Assembly: GCA_023389545.1 (NCBI GenBank)
Contig: JAEWEI010000265.1
Coordinates: 1-16,884 of the forward strand
From: Actinomycetes bacterium
GTDB taxonomy: Bacteria > Actinomycetota > Actinomycetes > Actinomycetales > Cellulomonadaceae
DNA length: 16,884 nt
Direction: 5' to 3'
In this document: positions 1 to 7,881 of the stretch, one piece after another
Numbering within the stretch: the stretch's first letter is position 1
Layout: every line of letters begins with the position of its first letter
Notes under the pieces: generated by a model
What the model saw: the letters and a program-made list of their open reading frames with translations, nothing else
Databases searched by the model: none
Told to the model about the DNA's origin: nothing
Made by a program: the position numbers and the translations under genes

Positions 1-1194
1 CCTCCACCGCCACCACGCCCGACCCCCACGTCTGCGGCCGGGCGCCCACCGGCGATCGCGCCAGCCACGACACGCGGGAGTTCCGCCGCGGCCCCGGAGT
101 CCGTGCCACCCGTTCGGGTGGCCGGACGCCCAGCAGATCCGGCCGCGCAGCGCCCTGTGCCGACGCGCGGCAGGCCGTCCGCCCGAGCTGGAGGCTCCGC
201 GGGGGGCGGAGGCCGTCCTCCGGTCGCCACCACGCCCACCCGCGTCCGCGCCCCGCGCCGCAAGATGATCCTGCTGGGGATCGCCGTGCTGCTGGTGCTC
301 CTGCTCGCCTGGCCCATCGGCCTGCTGATCTGGGCCAACGGCAAGATCGAGCACGTCGAGGCACTGTCGGGCGCCGCGGGCACCCCGGGCACCACGTATC
401 TGCTGGCTGGCTCGGACTCGCGCGCCGACGGCGCCATCGAGGACACCGAGACGCAGGGCGCCCGCACCGACACGATCATGCTGCTGCACGTCCCCGACAG
501 TGGGCCGACGGCGCTGATCAGCCTTCCGCGTGACACGTATGTGGAGATTCCCGGCCACGAGGCGTCGAAGCTGAACGCCGCGTTCTCCTGGGGCGGCGCC
601 CCGCTGCTGGTGCAGACAGTGGAGCAGCTCACCGGCCTGACCGTGGACCACTACGTCGAGGTCGGCTTCGGTGGGATCGAGCAAGTGGTGGATGCCGTGG
701 GCGGCGTGGAGCTGTGCTCGGACCTGACGGTAGACGACGCGGACAGCGGCATGGTGTGGACCCCGGGCTGCCGCGAGGTCGGCGGCGTGGAGGCGCTGGC
801 CTTCGCGCGGATGCGCAAGGCGGACCCGACGGGCGACATCGGCCGCGCCGAGCGTCAGCAGCAGCTCATCGGCGCACTGTCCAGCAAGGTCGAGGACCCC
901 GGGCTGGTCTTCCAGCCCGGGCGACAGGTGGACCTGCTGACGGCGGGCACCGGCGCCCTGACAGTGAGCGAGGGCACGGGCATCCTCGACTTGGGGAGCC
1001 TCGCGCTCGCGTTCCGCAATGCCAAGGGCGAGGGCGGGATCACGGGCACCCCGCCGATCGTCAGCATGGACTACCGCCCGGGGAACGTCGGCTCGACCGT
1101 GCGGCTGGACCCCGACCAGACGCCCGGGTTCTTCGCCTCGATCGGCGCAGGCACGTGGCCTGCCGGAGCGACGGGTGGGGCGCCCACAGGGTGA
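1..1194 (+). CDS. LytR-CpsA-Psr (LCP) family cell-wall glycopolymer ligase, 5' end beyond window
   Basis: LCP enzymes sit in the cytoplasmic membrane and transfer polyprenyl-phosphate-linked glycopolymers (arabinogalactan, teichoic or other wall polysaccharides) to peptidoglycan. The frame is open from base 1. The first usable start inside the window is GTG at 103 (363 aa), but the Pro/Ala/Arg-rich sequence continues upstream, so the true start may lie to the left. Numbering from 103: a disordered basic cytoplasmic tail 1-53, one membrane helix about 55-77, then the extracellular LCP domain about 97-260. Hallmarks are GSDSR (103-107), RTDT (121-124), SLPRD (140-144), KLNAAF (156-161) and GDIGRAERQQ (244-253), covering the Arg/Asp residues that bind the pyrophosphate lipid and metal. 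Cys205 and Cys223 could form an extracellular disulfide. The tail after about 265 is the usual less conserved LCP C-terminus. The gene faces purE. The family call is firm; the attached polymer is unknown. Confidence 0.93.
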   Translation, partial: PPPPPRPTPTSAAGRPPAIAPATTRGSSAAAPESVPPVRVAGRPADPAAQRPVPTRGRPSARAGGSAGGGGRPPVATTPTRVRAPRRKMILLGIAVLLVLLLAWPIGLLIWANGKIEHVEALSGAAGTPGTTYLLAGSDSRADGAIEDTETQGARTDTIMLLHVPDSGPTALISLPRDTYVEIPGHEASKLNAAFSWGGAPLLVQTVEQLTGLTVDHYVEVGFGGIEQVVDAVGGVELCSDLTVDDADSGMVWTPGCREVGGVEALAFARMRKADPTGDIGRAERQQQLIGALSSKVEDPGLVFQPGRQVDLLTAGTGALTVSEGTGILDLGSLALAFRNAKGEGGITGTPPIVSMDYRPGNVGSTVRLDPDQTPGFFASIGAGTWPAGATGGAPTG

Positions 1195-1201
1195 CGCGAC
1201 G

Positions 1202-1233
1202 GGCCGCCACAGCCCGCTGCCTCCGGTGCGGCC
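1202..1233. terminator. Possible weak hairpin between convergent LCP gene and purE
   Basis: The 57-base gap between the two converging genes holds a short inverted repeat, GGCCGC at 1202-1207 and GCGGCC at 1228-1233, extendable by AC/GT with one bulged base. It has no T-tract. In such GC-rich DNA a 6-bp stem can occur by chance, so its role as a shared terminator is only a suggestion from its position. Confidence 0.25.
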
Positions 1234-1251
1234 AGCGCAGTCCGTGGGGAG

Positions 1252-1797
1252 TCAGGCCCCGAAGCCGATGGGCTTGCGCTGGCCCGTTCCCGACGTGGCG
1301 CGCAGCCGCTCGCCCTTCGCGTCTGCCTGCTCGCGCAGCCCGTCCTGGAACACGGACATCGCCGCCTTCAGCCGAGCCGCATCCTCGTCGGAGCCCGATG
1401 CGAGAATGCGCACCGCCAGCAGCCCGGCGTTGCGGGCTCCCCCCACGGACACCGTGGCCACCGGCACCCCGGCGGGCATCTGCACGATGGACAGCAGCGA
1501 GTCGAGGCCGTCGAGGTGCGCGAGCGGGACGGGCACGCCTACCACCGGAAGCGTCGTCACGGACGCGAGCATCCCTGGCAGATGGGCCGCTCCCCCGGCG
1601 CCGGCGATGATGACGCGGAGCCCGCGCGCGGCGGCGGTGCGCCCGTAGTCGATCATCTTGTCGGGCTGCCGGTGCGCGGAGACGACATCCACCTCGACGG
1701 GCACGTCGAACTCGGCGAGCGCGTCGGCCGCGGCCTGCATCACCGGCCAGTCGGAGTCCGAGCCCATGACGATGCCCACCAGCGGCTGCCCGCTCAT
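1252..1797 (-). CDS. purE: N5-carboxyaminoimidazole ribonucleotide mutase (class I PurE)
   Basis: PurE moves the carboxyl group of N5-CAIR to carbon 4 to give CAIR in de novo purine synthesis, using the product of PurK. The protein is 181 aa, slightly longer than the usual 160-175. It has the class I signature: GSDSDW (12-17), SAHRQP (40-45) with the catalytic His42, [10 protein letters not shown] (66-75), and the GVPV and [14 protein letters not shown] segments (87-108). The frame extends upstream to 1869. ATG at 1797 is chosen because the family N-terminus begins just before [10 protein letters not shown], and a strong Shine-Dalgarno AAGGAG ends 7 bases before it. It starts one base after the purK stop, so the two genes form a tightly coupled operon (purK then purE). 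The last 20 residues are a polar tail without known function. Confidence 0.97.
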   Translation of the reverse strand: MSGQPLVGIVMGSDSDWPVMQAAADALAEFDVPVEVDVVSAHRQPDKMIDYGRTAAARGLRVIIAGAGGAAHLPGMLASVTTLPVVGVPVPLAHLDGLDSLLSIVQMPAGVPVATVSVGGARNAGLLAVRILASGSDEDAARLKAAMSVFQDGLREQADAKGERLRATSGTGQRKPIGFGA

Positions 1798-1798
1798 C

Positions 1799-2980
1799 TC
1801 AGATCTCCTTCTGGTCCAGGGAATCGCCACGCAGCAGCGCGGCGGCGGCGCGGGCTCGGGCCCGCACATCGGCGAGGTCCTCGCCGGAGACGTTCACGTG
1901 GCCGAGCTTGCGGCCAGGCCGCACGGCCTTGCCGTACAGGTGGACCTTCACGGCCGGGTCGAGCCGGGCCACGGGCGCGAGGCCGTCGGTCAGCTCATCG
2001 AGCGTCGAGCCGAGCACGTTGACCATCACAGTCCACGGCGCGCGGGGCGACGTGTCACCGAGCGGCAGGTCGAGCACCGCCCGCAGGTGCTGCTCGAACT
2101 GGCTGGTCACGGCGCCGTCGATCGTCCAGTGACCTGAGTTGTGCGGGCGCATCGCCAGCTCGTTCACGAGCACGTGCGGGGCCTCGTCGGGCGTGGCGCC
2201 GGGGACCTCGAACAACTCGACGGCCAGGACGCCGGTGACCCCGAGGCCCTCAGCGACACGGACGGCCAACTCCTGTGCCGCGCGGGCGGTCTCAGGATGC
2301 AGTCCGGGAGCGGGCGCGATGACCTCGGCACAGACGCCGCCCTCCTGCACGGACTCGACCACAGGCCAAGTGCGCACCTCGCCAGATGGGGTGCGGGCCA
2401 CGAGCACCGCCAGCTCACGGCTGAACGGGACCATCTCCTCGGCGATAAGCGGGACGCCCGCACCGCTCTGCGACGCCTCAAGCCAGTCGGCAGCCTCGCC
2501 GCTCGACCGCACCACGCGCACGCCCTTGCCGTCATAGCCGCCGCGCACCGTCTTGACCACGGCGGACCCGCCGTTCTGGCCGAGGAACGCGTCCAGGTCC
2601 GCGGCCGTGGCCACTGGCGCCCAGCGCGGGCACGGCACGCTCAGCGCGCCGAGCCGCTCGCGCATGACCCGCTTGTCCTGGGCATGCACCAGGGCGTCGG
2701 GTCCCGGGTGCACGGCGACCCCCCGGGCGACGAGCTTCTCGAGCAGGGCGTTCGGCACGTGTTCATGCTCGAAGGTCAGCACCTGCGCGCCCTCGACGAT
2801 CGCGTCCACGGCAGCCGGGTCTTGTGCGGCGCCCACCGGAGCGTCCACCACCACCTGGGCTGCCGACGACTCCGCGTCCTCGACCAGCACACGCAGACGA
2901 ATCCCGAGCGCGGTCGCCGCCGGCGCCATCATGCGGGCGAGCTGCCCGCCCCCGACCACTGCCACCACTGCTGCTGCCAC
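1799..2980 (-). CDS. purK: N5-carboxyaminoimidazole ribonucleotide synthase (PurK), ATP-grasp
   Basis: PurK uses ATP and bicarbonate to carboxylate AIR to N5-CAIR, the substrate of PurE encoded next. Counting from GTG at 2980 the protein is 393 aa, normal for the family. Visible features: N-terminal nucleotide-fold loop GGGQLARMM (10-18), FEHEHV (70-75), the ATP-grasp glycine loop RGGYDGKGV (about 146-154), the acidic pair EE (181-182), the metal/ATP site [14 protein letters not shown] (273-286), and the C-terminal KLGHVNV (358-364). The frame runs up to an ATG at 3097, but those extra 39 residues are unlike PurK and would overlap the gtrA promoter. GTG at 2980 places the start directly before the Rossmann strand and 8 bases after a TAGGCT -10 box, so the mRNA is probably leaderless. 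GTG at 2968 is a possible alternative. Divergent from gtrA. Confidence 0.95.
   Translation of the reverse strand: MAAAVVAVVGGGQLARMMAPAATALGIRLRVLVEDAESSAAQVVVDAPVGAAQDPAAVDAIVEGAQVLTFEHEHVPNALLEKLVARGVAVHPGPDALVHAQDKRVMRERLGALSVPCPRWAPVATAADLDAFLGQNGGSAVVKTVRGGYDGKGVRVVRSSGEAADWLEASQSGAGVPLIAEEMVPFSRELAVLVARTPSGEVRTWPVVESVQEGGVCAEVIAPAPGLHPETARAAQELAVRVAEGLGVTGVLAVELFEVPGATPDEAPHVLVNELAMRPHNSGHWTIDGAVTSQFEQHLRAVLDLPLGDTSPRAPWTVMVNVLGSTLDELTDGLAPVARLDPAVKVHLYGKAVRPGRKLGHVNVSGEDLADVRARARAAAALLRGDSLDQKEI
1805..1810 (-). promoter_or_regulatory. Shine-Dalgarno of purE inside the purK 3' end
   Basis: AAGGAG on the minus strand lies 7 bases before the purE ATG at 1797, and it also encodes the last Lys-Glu codons of PurK. 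It fixes the purE start over the longer frame and suggests that purE can be translated by direct initiation as well as by coupling. Confidence 0.8.
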
Positions 2981-2988
2981 GACGCCCG

Positions 2989-2994
2989 AGCCTA
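2989..2994 (-). promoter_or_regulatory. Predicted -10 box of the purK-purE operon (leaderless)
   Basis: TAGGCT on the minus strand ends 8 bases before the GTG at 2980, with no Shine-Dalgarno between. Transcription would begin at or within a couple of bases of the start codon. No good -35 is visible at 16-19 bases upstream, as is common for actinobacterial promoters of this class. Confidence 0.5.
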
Positions 2995-3096
2995 GTCGAG
3001 GCCACCGCCGTGTCTGGCGCGCGTCCACAGGCGCCGGACGCCCGGAATCGGAGAAATCGGGTCCTGAGTTCGCCAGCGCCACACCGGCGCCAGGCA

Positions 3097-3102
3097 TAAG
3101 GT
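3097..3102 (+). promoter_or_regulatory. Predicted -10 box of gtrA (leaderless)
   Basis: TAAGGT is followed by exactly six bases and then the GTG at 3109, the same TANNNT-N6-start geometry seen before two other genes in this window. There is no Shine-Dalgarno in the gap and no clear -35. About 100 bases separate it from the opposing purK -10, leaving a compact divergent promoter region. Confidence 0.5.
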
Positions 3103-3108
3103 CGGTCA

Positions 3109-3657
3109 GTGCCTGCCTCCGCCGCCGACGCTCACCGCATGCGTGCCATGCGCTCTCGGCTCCTCGAGCTCTCCAGGTTCCTCTCCGTCGGAGCCGTCGC
3201 CTTCGTGGTCGACCTCGGGCTGTTCAACGTGCTGCGGTTCGGCCCCGGCAGGCTGCTCGAGGACAAGCCGCTGACGGCCAAGATCATCTCGGTGGGGGTG
3301 GCGACCCTCGTCTCGTGGCTCGGGAACCGCCACTGGACCTTCTCGCAGCACCGCACCACGCACCGCGGGCGCGAGCTGACGCTGTACGCGGCGATCAACG
3401 TGCTCGGGGTGCTCATCGGCATCGGAACGCTTGCGTTCACGCACTATGTGCTGAACCTGCGCACCCCTCTGGAGGACAACATCTCCACCGTGCTGGGCAT
3501 CGTGCTCGGCACCATCGTGCGTTACATCGGCTACAAGAAGCTGGTCTTCACGTCCCCTGCCCCGGCCGGTGAGGTGCGGGCTCCGGCGCCCGACGTGCAG
3601 GGCGCCCCGCGTCCGGCCGTCGGGCTCGGCGACGGGGATGTCGAGCCTCAGGCCTGA
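3109..3657 (+). CDS. GtrA-family membrane protein
   Basis: GtrA proteins are small four-helix membrane proteins thought to flip or present polyprenyl-phosphate-linked sugars during modification of surface polysaccharides; in actinobacteria they include proteins tied to arabinogalactan assembly. The 182-aa product has four hydrophobic segments, about 24-43, 58-76, 93-112 and 125-142. It carries the family motifs SWLGNRHWTF (about 69-78) after the second helix and RYIGYKKLVF (about 139-148) at the end of the fourth, then a Pro/Ala-rich cytoplasmic tail of roughly 30 residues. The GTG start is placed by the -10 box six bases upstream. A later ATG (Met11 or Met14) would still keep all four helices. 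It is divergent from purK and convergent with the sensor kinase gene, with only 7 bases between their stop codons. The lipid-sugar substrate cannot be told. Confidence 0.9.
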   Translation: MPASAADAHRMRAMRSRLLELSRFLSVGAVAFVVDLGLFNVLRFGPGRLLEDKPLTAKIISVGVATLVSWLGNRHWTFSQHRTTHRGRELTLYAAINVLGVLIGIGTLAFTHYVLNLRTPLEDNISTVLGIVLGTIVRYIGYKKLVFTSPAPAGEVRAPAPDVQGAPRPAVGLGDGDVEPQA

Positions 3658-3664
3658 GTGCGGC

Positions 3665-4987
3665 TCACCGCCACCTGCGGTCCGTCCTCGGCGAGATCAC
3701 CGACCCGCGCGGCAGCACCACGTCGGGGGCCAGCGATGCGGGCACCCCGGCGAGGAACAGCGCGAACACGGCGGGCCGCCGCTGGGCGAGCTCGAGCCGC
3801 CCACCGTCGGCTGAGGCGAGGTCGCGGGCGAGCGCGAGGCCGAGCCCGGTGCCGGCGCCTGAGGTGACTTCCCGCTCGAAGATGCGGGGGGCGAGGTCGT
3901 CGGGCACGCCCTCGCCCTCGTCGGCGACCTCGACGACCACGGCGCCTGAGGGTCCGCTGGGCCGGGAGCGCACGGTCGTGGTGCCGCCGCCGTGCTTGAG
4001 GGAGTTCTCCAGCAGGGTCGCGATCACCTGGGCGAGGGCGCCGGGGGTGGCGAGCACCTGCACGGCGGGGTCGATCTCGAAGACGAGGCGTCGACCGGCG
4101 GCGACGTAGGCAGGCTCCCACTCCTCGCGTTGTTGGCGGAGCACATCGGCGAGAACGACGGCTTCGGTGGTGCCGCCTTGGGCTCGACGCGACCGGGCGA
4201 GCAGGTCGTCGACGACCGTGACGAGACGCTCCACCTGTTCGAGGGAGATCCGGGCCTCTTCGCGCACCTCGGGCTCGTGGGCGGCGAGGGCGATCTCCTC
4301 GAGGCGCATCGACAGCGCGGTCAGCGGGGTGCGGAGCTGGTGGGAGGCGTCGGCGCCGAACTGCCGCTCGGCGGCGAGCCGCCCGGCCATGCGGTCGGCG
4401 CTGCGGGCGAGCTCGGCGGCGACGAGGTCGATCTCTTCGACGCCGGAGGGGCGCAGTTGTGGCCGGACCTGCCCGGACCCGAGCTGTTCTGCTGATGCGG
4501 CGAGGTACACGAGGGGCGCGGCGAGGCGGTTGGCCTGCCAGATGGCCATGGCGATGCCGGCGCCGAAGGCCACGACGGCTGCGACGACGACGAGGGCGAT
4601 GACGCGTGCGCTGATCCAGAACACGTCCCACCAGGAGACGTACAGCGCGATGGTGGCGCCGTTGGCGGACTCCGTCTGCACGGAGACGTAGCGGCCCTCG
4701 ATGGCGGGCCCGGCTTGGAACTGGGCGCCGTCGGGCGCGACCACGAAGACGCTGGCCTCGAGGGCGCCCTCGCCGCCGACGGCCACCTCGAGCATCCGCG
4801 CTGTCAGCGGGATGCCCTCCTCGATGCGGAAGTCGACGGAGCGCGAGAGCGCGGCGGCGCGGGCTTCGAGGGCGCCGACCTCGTTCTCCCGGACGAGCTG
4901 CGAAACGATGAACGCGAGGGGGAAGCCGAGCAGCACCACCGCGACGGTGACCGCCGCGATCGTCGACTGGAGGACGCGACGACGCAC
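3665..4987 (-). CDS. HAMP-containing sensor histidine kinase (HisKA/HATPase_c)
   Basis: Membrane sensor kinase that should phosphorylate the regulator encoded just upstream. The protein is 440 aa. It has TM1 about 8-31 and an extracellular sensor of about 90 residues (32-121). TM2 is about 124-150, followed by a HAMP linker to about 205. The H-box ASHQLRTPLTAL has the phospho-acceptor His216. The ATP-binding domain has LLENSLKHG (N-box, Asn328), DEGEGVP (356-362) and GTGLGLAL (379-386). A short Arg/Pro-rich tail follows. It starts with GTG one base after the regulator stop (TGA-C-GTG) and has GAGG 5 bases ahead of it, so translation is coupled. Its 3' end nearly abuts gtrA on the other strand. 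All catalytic boxes are intact. The stimulus is unknown; neighbouring LCP and GtrA genes make an envelope signal reasonable but unproven. Confidence 0.94.
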   Translation of the reverse strand: MRRRVLQSTIAAVTVAVVLLGFPLAFIVSQLVRENEVGALEARAAALSRSVDFRIEEGIPLTARMLEVAVGGEGALEASVFVVAPDGAQFQAGPAIEGRYVSVQTESANGATIALYVSWWDVFWISARVIALVVVAAVVAFGAGIAMAIWQANRLAAPLVYLAASAEQLGSGQVRPQLRPSGVEEIDLVAAELARSADRMAGRLAAERQFGADASHQLRTPLTALSMRLEEIALAAHEPEVREEARISLEQVERLVTVVDDLLARSRRAQGGTTEAVVLADVLRQQREEWEPAYVAAGRRLVFEIDPAVQVLATPGALAQVIATLLENSLKHGGGTTTVRSRPSGPSGAVVVEVADEGEGVPDDLAPRIFEREVTSGAGTGLGLALARDLASADGGRLELAQRRPAVFALFLAGVPASLAPDVVLPRGSVISPRTDRRWR

Positions 4988-4988
4988 G

Positions 4989-5681
4989 TCAGCCTCGGTC
5001 GCCCTCGCCGGTCTCGAACCGGAAGCCCATGCCGCGCACCGTGGTGACGTAGCGCGGGGCGTTGGCGTCGTCGCCGAGTTTGCGGCGCAGCCAGGAGACG
5101 TGCATGTCGAGGGTCTTGGTCGAGCCGGAGGGGTCGGATCCCCACACCTCGCGCATGAGGGTGTCGCGCCCGACGACGGTGCCCGCGGCGCCGACGAGCA
5201 CGCGCAGCAGGTCGAACTCCTTGGCGGTCAGGTGGAGCTCGCGCTCGCCCTGGAAAGCGCGGTGGGCGGCGACGTCGACGCGCACGTTCTGGGCGTGCAG
5301 CTCGTCCTCGTCGGCGACGTCGCCGACGGTGCGGCGCAGCAGCGCCCGGACGCGGGCGAGCAGTTCGGCGAGGCGGAATGGCTTGGTGACGTAGTCGTCG
5401 GCGCCCGCGTCGAGCCCGACGACGAGGTCGACCTCGTCGGCGCGCGCGGTCAGGACGAGCACGGGTGTCGTCAGCCCTTGGTTGCGGATGGCGCGTGCGA
5501 CGTCGAGCCCGTCCATGTCGGGCAGGCCCAGGTCGAGCACGACGAGGTCGGCCTCGCTGGCGTGGTCGATCGCGCCTTGACCGGTTCCTTGCACGTGCAC
5601 GTCATAACCTTCACGCCCGAGGGCCCGCGCCAAAGGCTCGGCAATCGCGGGGTCGTCCTCCGCCAGCAGCACGTGGGTCAT
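4989..5681 (-). CDS. OmpR/PhoB-family DNA-binding response regulator
   Basis: Cytoplasmic transcription factor, partner of the downstream kinase. It is 230 aa, standard length. The receiver domain 1-115 has the acidic pocket Asp9/Asp10, phospho-acceptor Asp50 (VVLDLGLPDMDG), Thr78 and Lys100 (VTKPF). The winged-helix effector domain is about 130-225, with LTAKEFDLLRVL, the recognition-helix region STKTLDMHVSWLRRKL and the wing YVTTVRGMGFRF. First gene of a two-gene operon. ATG at 5681 lies six bases after a TAGCAT -10 box and has no Shine-Dalgarno, so a leaderless message is likely. It diverges from the mannanase gene across 153 bases; whether it regulates that gene cannot be told from sequence. 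Confidence 0.95.
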   Translation of the reverse strand: MTHVLLAEDDPAIAEPLARALGREGYDVHVQGTGQGAIDHASEADLVVLDLGLPDMDGLDVARAIRNQGLTTPVLVLTARADEVDLVVGLDAGADDYVTKPFRLAELLARVRALLRRTVGDVADEDELHAQNVRVDVAAHRAFQGERELHLTAKEFDLLRVLVGAAGTVVGRDTLMREVWGSDPSGSTKTLDMHVSWLRRKLGDDANAPRYVTTVRGMGFRFETGEGDRG

Positions 5682-5687
5682 CGGCCC

Positions 5688-5693
5688 ATGCTA
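5688..5693 (-). promoter_or_regulatory. Predicted -10 box of the OmpR-type regulator-kinase operon (leaderless)
   Basis: TAGCAT on the minus strand, six bases (GGGCCG), then the ATG at 5681. Same TANNNT-N6-start spacing as gtrA and the second kinase gene. No Shine-Dalgarno and no convincing -35. Confidence 0.5.
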
Positions 5694-5759
5694 GGTCATG
5701 CGCGGGTTCACGACTCGGCTCCACGCCGCCGCACTTTGTTCGATGCGCGAAGTTAGGCG

Positions 5760-5765
5760 TTGACT
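5760..5765 (+). promoter_or_regulatory. Possible -35 element for the mannanase gene
   Basis: TTGACT matches five of six bases of a sigma-70-type -35 and lies 69 bases before the ATG at 5835. The sequence 17 bases downstream (TTCGCT at 5783-5788) is a poor -10, so this is tentative. Unlike its leaderless neighbours, the gene has a proper 5' leader and a Shine-Dalgarno (AGGAG, 5824-5828, six bases before the ATG). A 6-bp inverted repeat CCGGGC/GCCCGG (5793-5798, 5811-5816) lies in that leader. Confidence 0.25.
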
Positions 5766-5834
5766 CTCCCGTTATGTCCTGGTTCGCTGTCTCCGGGCGA
5801 CAACGAGGCCGCCCGGTGATCCCAGGAGACGACG

Positions 5835-7784
5835 ATGTCCCGACCACGCCCGCTGGTCGCGACCGCAGCCGCGATCGCGCTCTCGCTCCCCCTCGCCGTC
5901 GCGCTCGCGACGCCTGCGACGGCCCATCGCCCCACCCCCGTGCCCGTCGCGGAGCAGTTCGTCAAGCGCTCCGGCCCACTGCTCACCCTCGCCGGCAAGC
6001 CCTACCGCTTCGCCGGGACCAACAACTACTACCTGGAGTACTCGGCGCCCGCGATGACCGACGCTGTCCTGGAGAACGCCGCAGCCTCGGGCTCCACGGT
6101 GGTGCGCGCCTGGGCGTTCCTCGACGTCCCCAGCGCCGACGACGTCGGCGACAAGGGCGTCTACTTCCAGTACTGGAATGGCGAGCGGCCCGCGTACAAC
6201 GACGGGCCGGACGGCCTGGAGAAGCTCGACTACGTCGTGGCGAAGGCCAAGGCGGAGGGCGTGCGGCTCATCCTCCCGTTGACGAACAACTGGTCGGACT
6301 TCGGCGGCATGGACCAGTACGTCGCATGGGCCGGCGGCACTCACCACTCCGACTTCTACACCGACGCCACGATCCGGCAGTGGTTCAAGGACTGGATCAG
6401 CCACGTCCTCGAGCGCACCAACACGATCACGGGCGTGAAGTACAAGGACGACCCGACGATCATGGCGTGGGAGCTCGCGAACGAGCCGCGCTGCGTGGGC
6501 TCCGGCAGGTTCCCCAAGGACCCCGGCTGCACCATCGACACCCTGACCCCGTGGGTGGCGGAGATGTCCGCGCACATCAAGTCGATCGACCGCAACCACC
6601 TGGTCGGCACTGGCGACGAGGGCTTCCTCAACCTGCCCGACGGGACTGACTGGACCGACAACGGCAACGAGGGCGTCGACTCGCAGGCTTGGGCGGCGCT
6701 GCCCACGATCGACTACCTGAGCTACCACCTCTACCCCGACGGGTGGGGCAAGGACACCGCCTGGGGCACGCAGTGGATCAAGGACCACTCCGCCGCCGCG
6801 CGCGCCGTCGGCAAGCCGGCGATCCTCGGGGAGTTCGGCTCCAAGGACAAGGCCACCCGCAACGCCGTCTACCGGGAGTGGACGGACGCCGTGCGGCTCA
6901 GCGGCGGGGCGGGGGCGCTGTTCTGGATCCTGTCGGACGTGCGCGAGGACGGCACGCTCTACCCCGACTACGACGGTTTCACGGTCTACGCGTCCTCGCC
7001 GGTGTCCCGCACGTTGAAGAACTTCGCGACGACGATGGCCAACCCGCTGCGGTTCACCTTCCCGCCGGTCGCCGACGACGACGTGGCGCAAACCGACTTC
7101 GGCGTGCCCGTCACCCTCAGCCTCACCGCGAACGACATCGCCTACCAGGTGAGGATCGCGCCCAGCACGCTCGACCTCGACCTGTCGACCAGGGGCACGC
7201 AGCACGTCCTCACCACCGCGCAGGGCGAGTTCGCCGTCTCCCGCACCGGCGTGCTGACATACACCCCCGCCGACGGGTTCGCGGGCAAGGCCATCGCGTC
7301 GTATCAGGTCAAGGACCAGCTCGGCCGCGCGTCCGCCACCGCGCGCGTCACGGTGACGGTCAAGCCGTCCGCGACGGCGGCGCAGACGCTCTTCGACTTC
7401 ACGGACGGCGCCCAGGGCTGGACCGGTGACAGCTCCGCTGCCGCCGATGGCTCCGGGCGCCTGGCCATCACCAGCGCCAACTCCTGGTTCGGGGGGCGCC
7501 TCGCCGAGCCCGCCGACCTCAGCTCACGCAGCACACTGCGCTTCGACCTGGTCGCCACCACCGGAACGAGCCCCATCCTCGCGCTCCAGCTCGGCCCCGA
7601 GTGGGCCTGGTGCCAGGCGGCGCCGCTGCCCTGGACCACCTCCCCGGCAACCGGGGCAGACGCTGTGGCGTTCGACCTCACGACCCTCGACGACGCCTGC
7701 GCCGCGCTGCTCGGCGACGTGCGCGCAGTGAACATCTGGTTCAACACCGGCGAGCACCTGATCGACGAGGTGGGCGTCGGCTGA
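5835..7784 (+). CDS. Secreted modular GH5 (subfamily 7-like) endo-beta-1,4-mannanase
   Basis: Extracellular hydrolase expected to cut beta-1,4-mannan, glucomannan or galactomannan. It is 649 aa, with a signal peptide 1-30 (basic start, hydrophobic core, cleavage after ATPATA). The catalytic TIM barrel is about 42-405. It opens with RFAGTNNYYLEY (58-69) and contains VVRAWAF (89-95). The acid/base is Glu217 in ANEP, the nucleophile Glu333 in GEFG. SYHLYPDGWG (296-305) and the strand GALFWILSD (360-368) are also present. Cys220 and Cys232 probably form a loop disulfide. Residues about 411-510 form an Ig/cadherin-like module (NDI, GVLTYTPADGFAG, SYQVKD). Residues about 516-649 form a beta-sandwich module opening LFDFTDGAQGWTG, rich in Trp and with Cys593/Cys622, likely carbohydrate-binding but of unassigned family. 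AGGAG lies six bases before the ATG. It is a single-gene unit ending in a strong terminator. GH5 is firm; mannan as substrate is inferred from overall resemblance to GH5_7. Confidence 0.92.
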   Translation: MSRPRPLVATAAAIALSLPLAVALATPATAHRPTPVPVAEQFVKRSGPLLTLAGKPYRFAGTNNYYLEYSAPAMTDAVLENAAASGSTVVRAWAFLDVPSADDVGDKGVYFQYWNGERPAYNDGPDGLEKLDYVVAKAKAEGVRLILPLTNNWSDFGGMDQYVAWAGGTHHSDFYTDATIRQWFKDWISHVLERTNTITGVKYKDDPTIMAWELANEPRCVGSGRFPKDPGCTIDTLTPWVAEMSAHIKSIDRNHLVGTGDEGFLNLPDGTDWTDNGNEGVDSQAWAALPTIDYLSYHLYPDGWGKDTAWGTQWIKDHSAAARAVGKPAILGEFGSKDKATRNAVYREWTDAVRLSGGAGALFWILSDVREDGTLYPDYDGFTVYASSPVSRTLKNFATTMANPLRFTFPPVADDDVAQTDFGVPVTLSLTANDIAYQVRIAPSTLDLDLSTRGTQHVLTTAQGEFAVSRTGVLTYTPADGFAGKAIASYQVKDQLGRASATARVTVTVKPSATAAQTLFDFTDGAQGWTGDSSAAADGSGRLAITSANSWFGGRLAEPADLSSRSTLRFDLVATTGTSPILALQLGPEWAWCQAAPLPWTTSPATGADAVAFDLTTLDDACAALLGDVRAVNIWFNTGEHLIDEVGVG

Positions 7785-7800
7785 CCGTGTCGCCTCGTCC

Positions 7801-7844
7801 ACCCGGGGGCTGACCCGCGCTCCGGCGCCGGTCAGCCCCCGGGT
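7801..7844 (+). terminator. Strong hairpin terminator after the mannanase gene
   Basis: Perfect 15-bp inverted repeat: ACCCGGGGGCTGACC at 7801-7815 and its exact complement at 7830-7844, with a 14-base GC-rich loop. It begins 16 bases after the stop codon. Only two T's follow, so this is the tract-poor type typical of high-GC actinobacteria. TTGAGC, a possible -35 for the next gene, overlaps its last base. Confidence 0.85.
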
Positions 7845-7869
7845 TGAGCCGGTCCGCAGCCTCGGCGTC

Positions 7870-7875
7870 TAGGCT
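7870..7875 (+). promoter_or_regulatory. Predicted -10 box of the second sensor kinase gene (leaderless)
   Basis: TAGGCT, six bases (CGCCAC), then GTG at 7882. TTGAGC at 7844-7849 could be a -35 but the 20-base spacer is longer than usual. No Shine-Dalgarno precedes the GTG. The hexamer is identical to the purK -10. Confidence 0.55.
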
Positions 7876-7881
7876 CGCCAC

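Noticed and set aside
1798..1869. Longer PurE starting at 1869
   Set aside because: It would overlap purK by some 70 bases and add a non-homologous Pro/Arg-rich segment; the ATG at 1797 has an ideal Shine-Dalgarno.
2981..3097. Longer PurK starting at the ATG at 3097
   Set aside because: The extra 39 residues are unlike any PurK N-terminus, would cover the gtrA -10 box, and a GTG at 2980 fits the fold and a leaderless promoter.
5731..5753. Imperfect palindrome CTTTGTTCGATGCGCGAAG as an operator of the mannanase gene
   Set aside because: Only the outer CTT/AAG and scattered inner positions match; too weak to call a LacI- or ROK-type site.
5772..7205. 477-residue minus-strand open frame over the mannanase
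   Set aside because: The plus strand holds an unmistakable GH5 enzyme with signal peptide and catalytic glutamates; the minus frame has low-complexity Val/Gly/Arg composition only.
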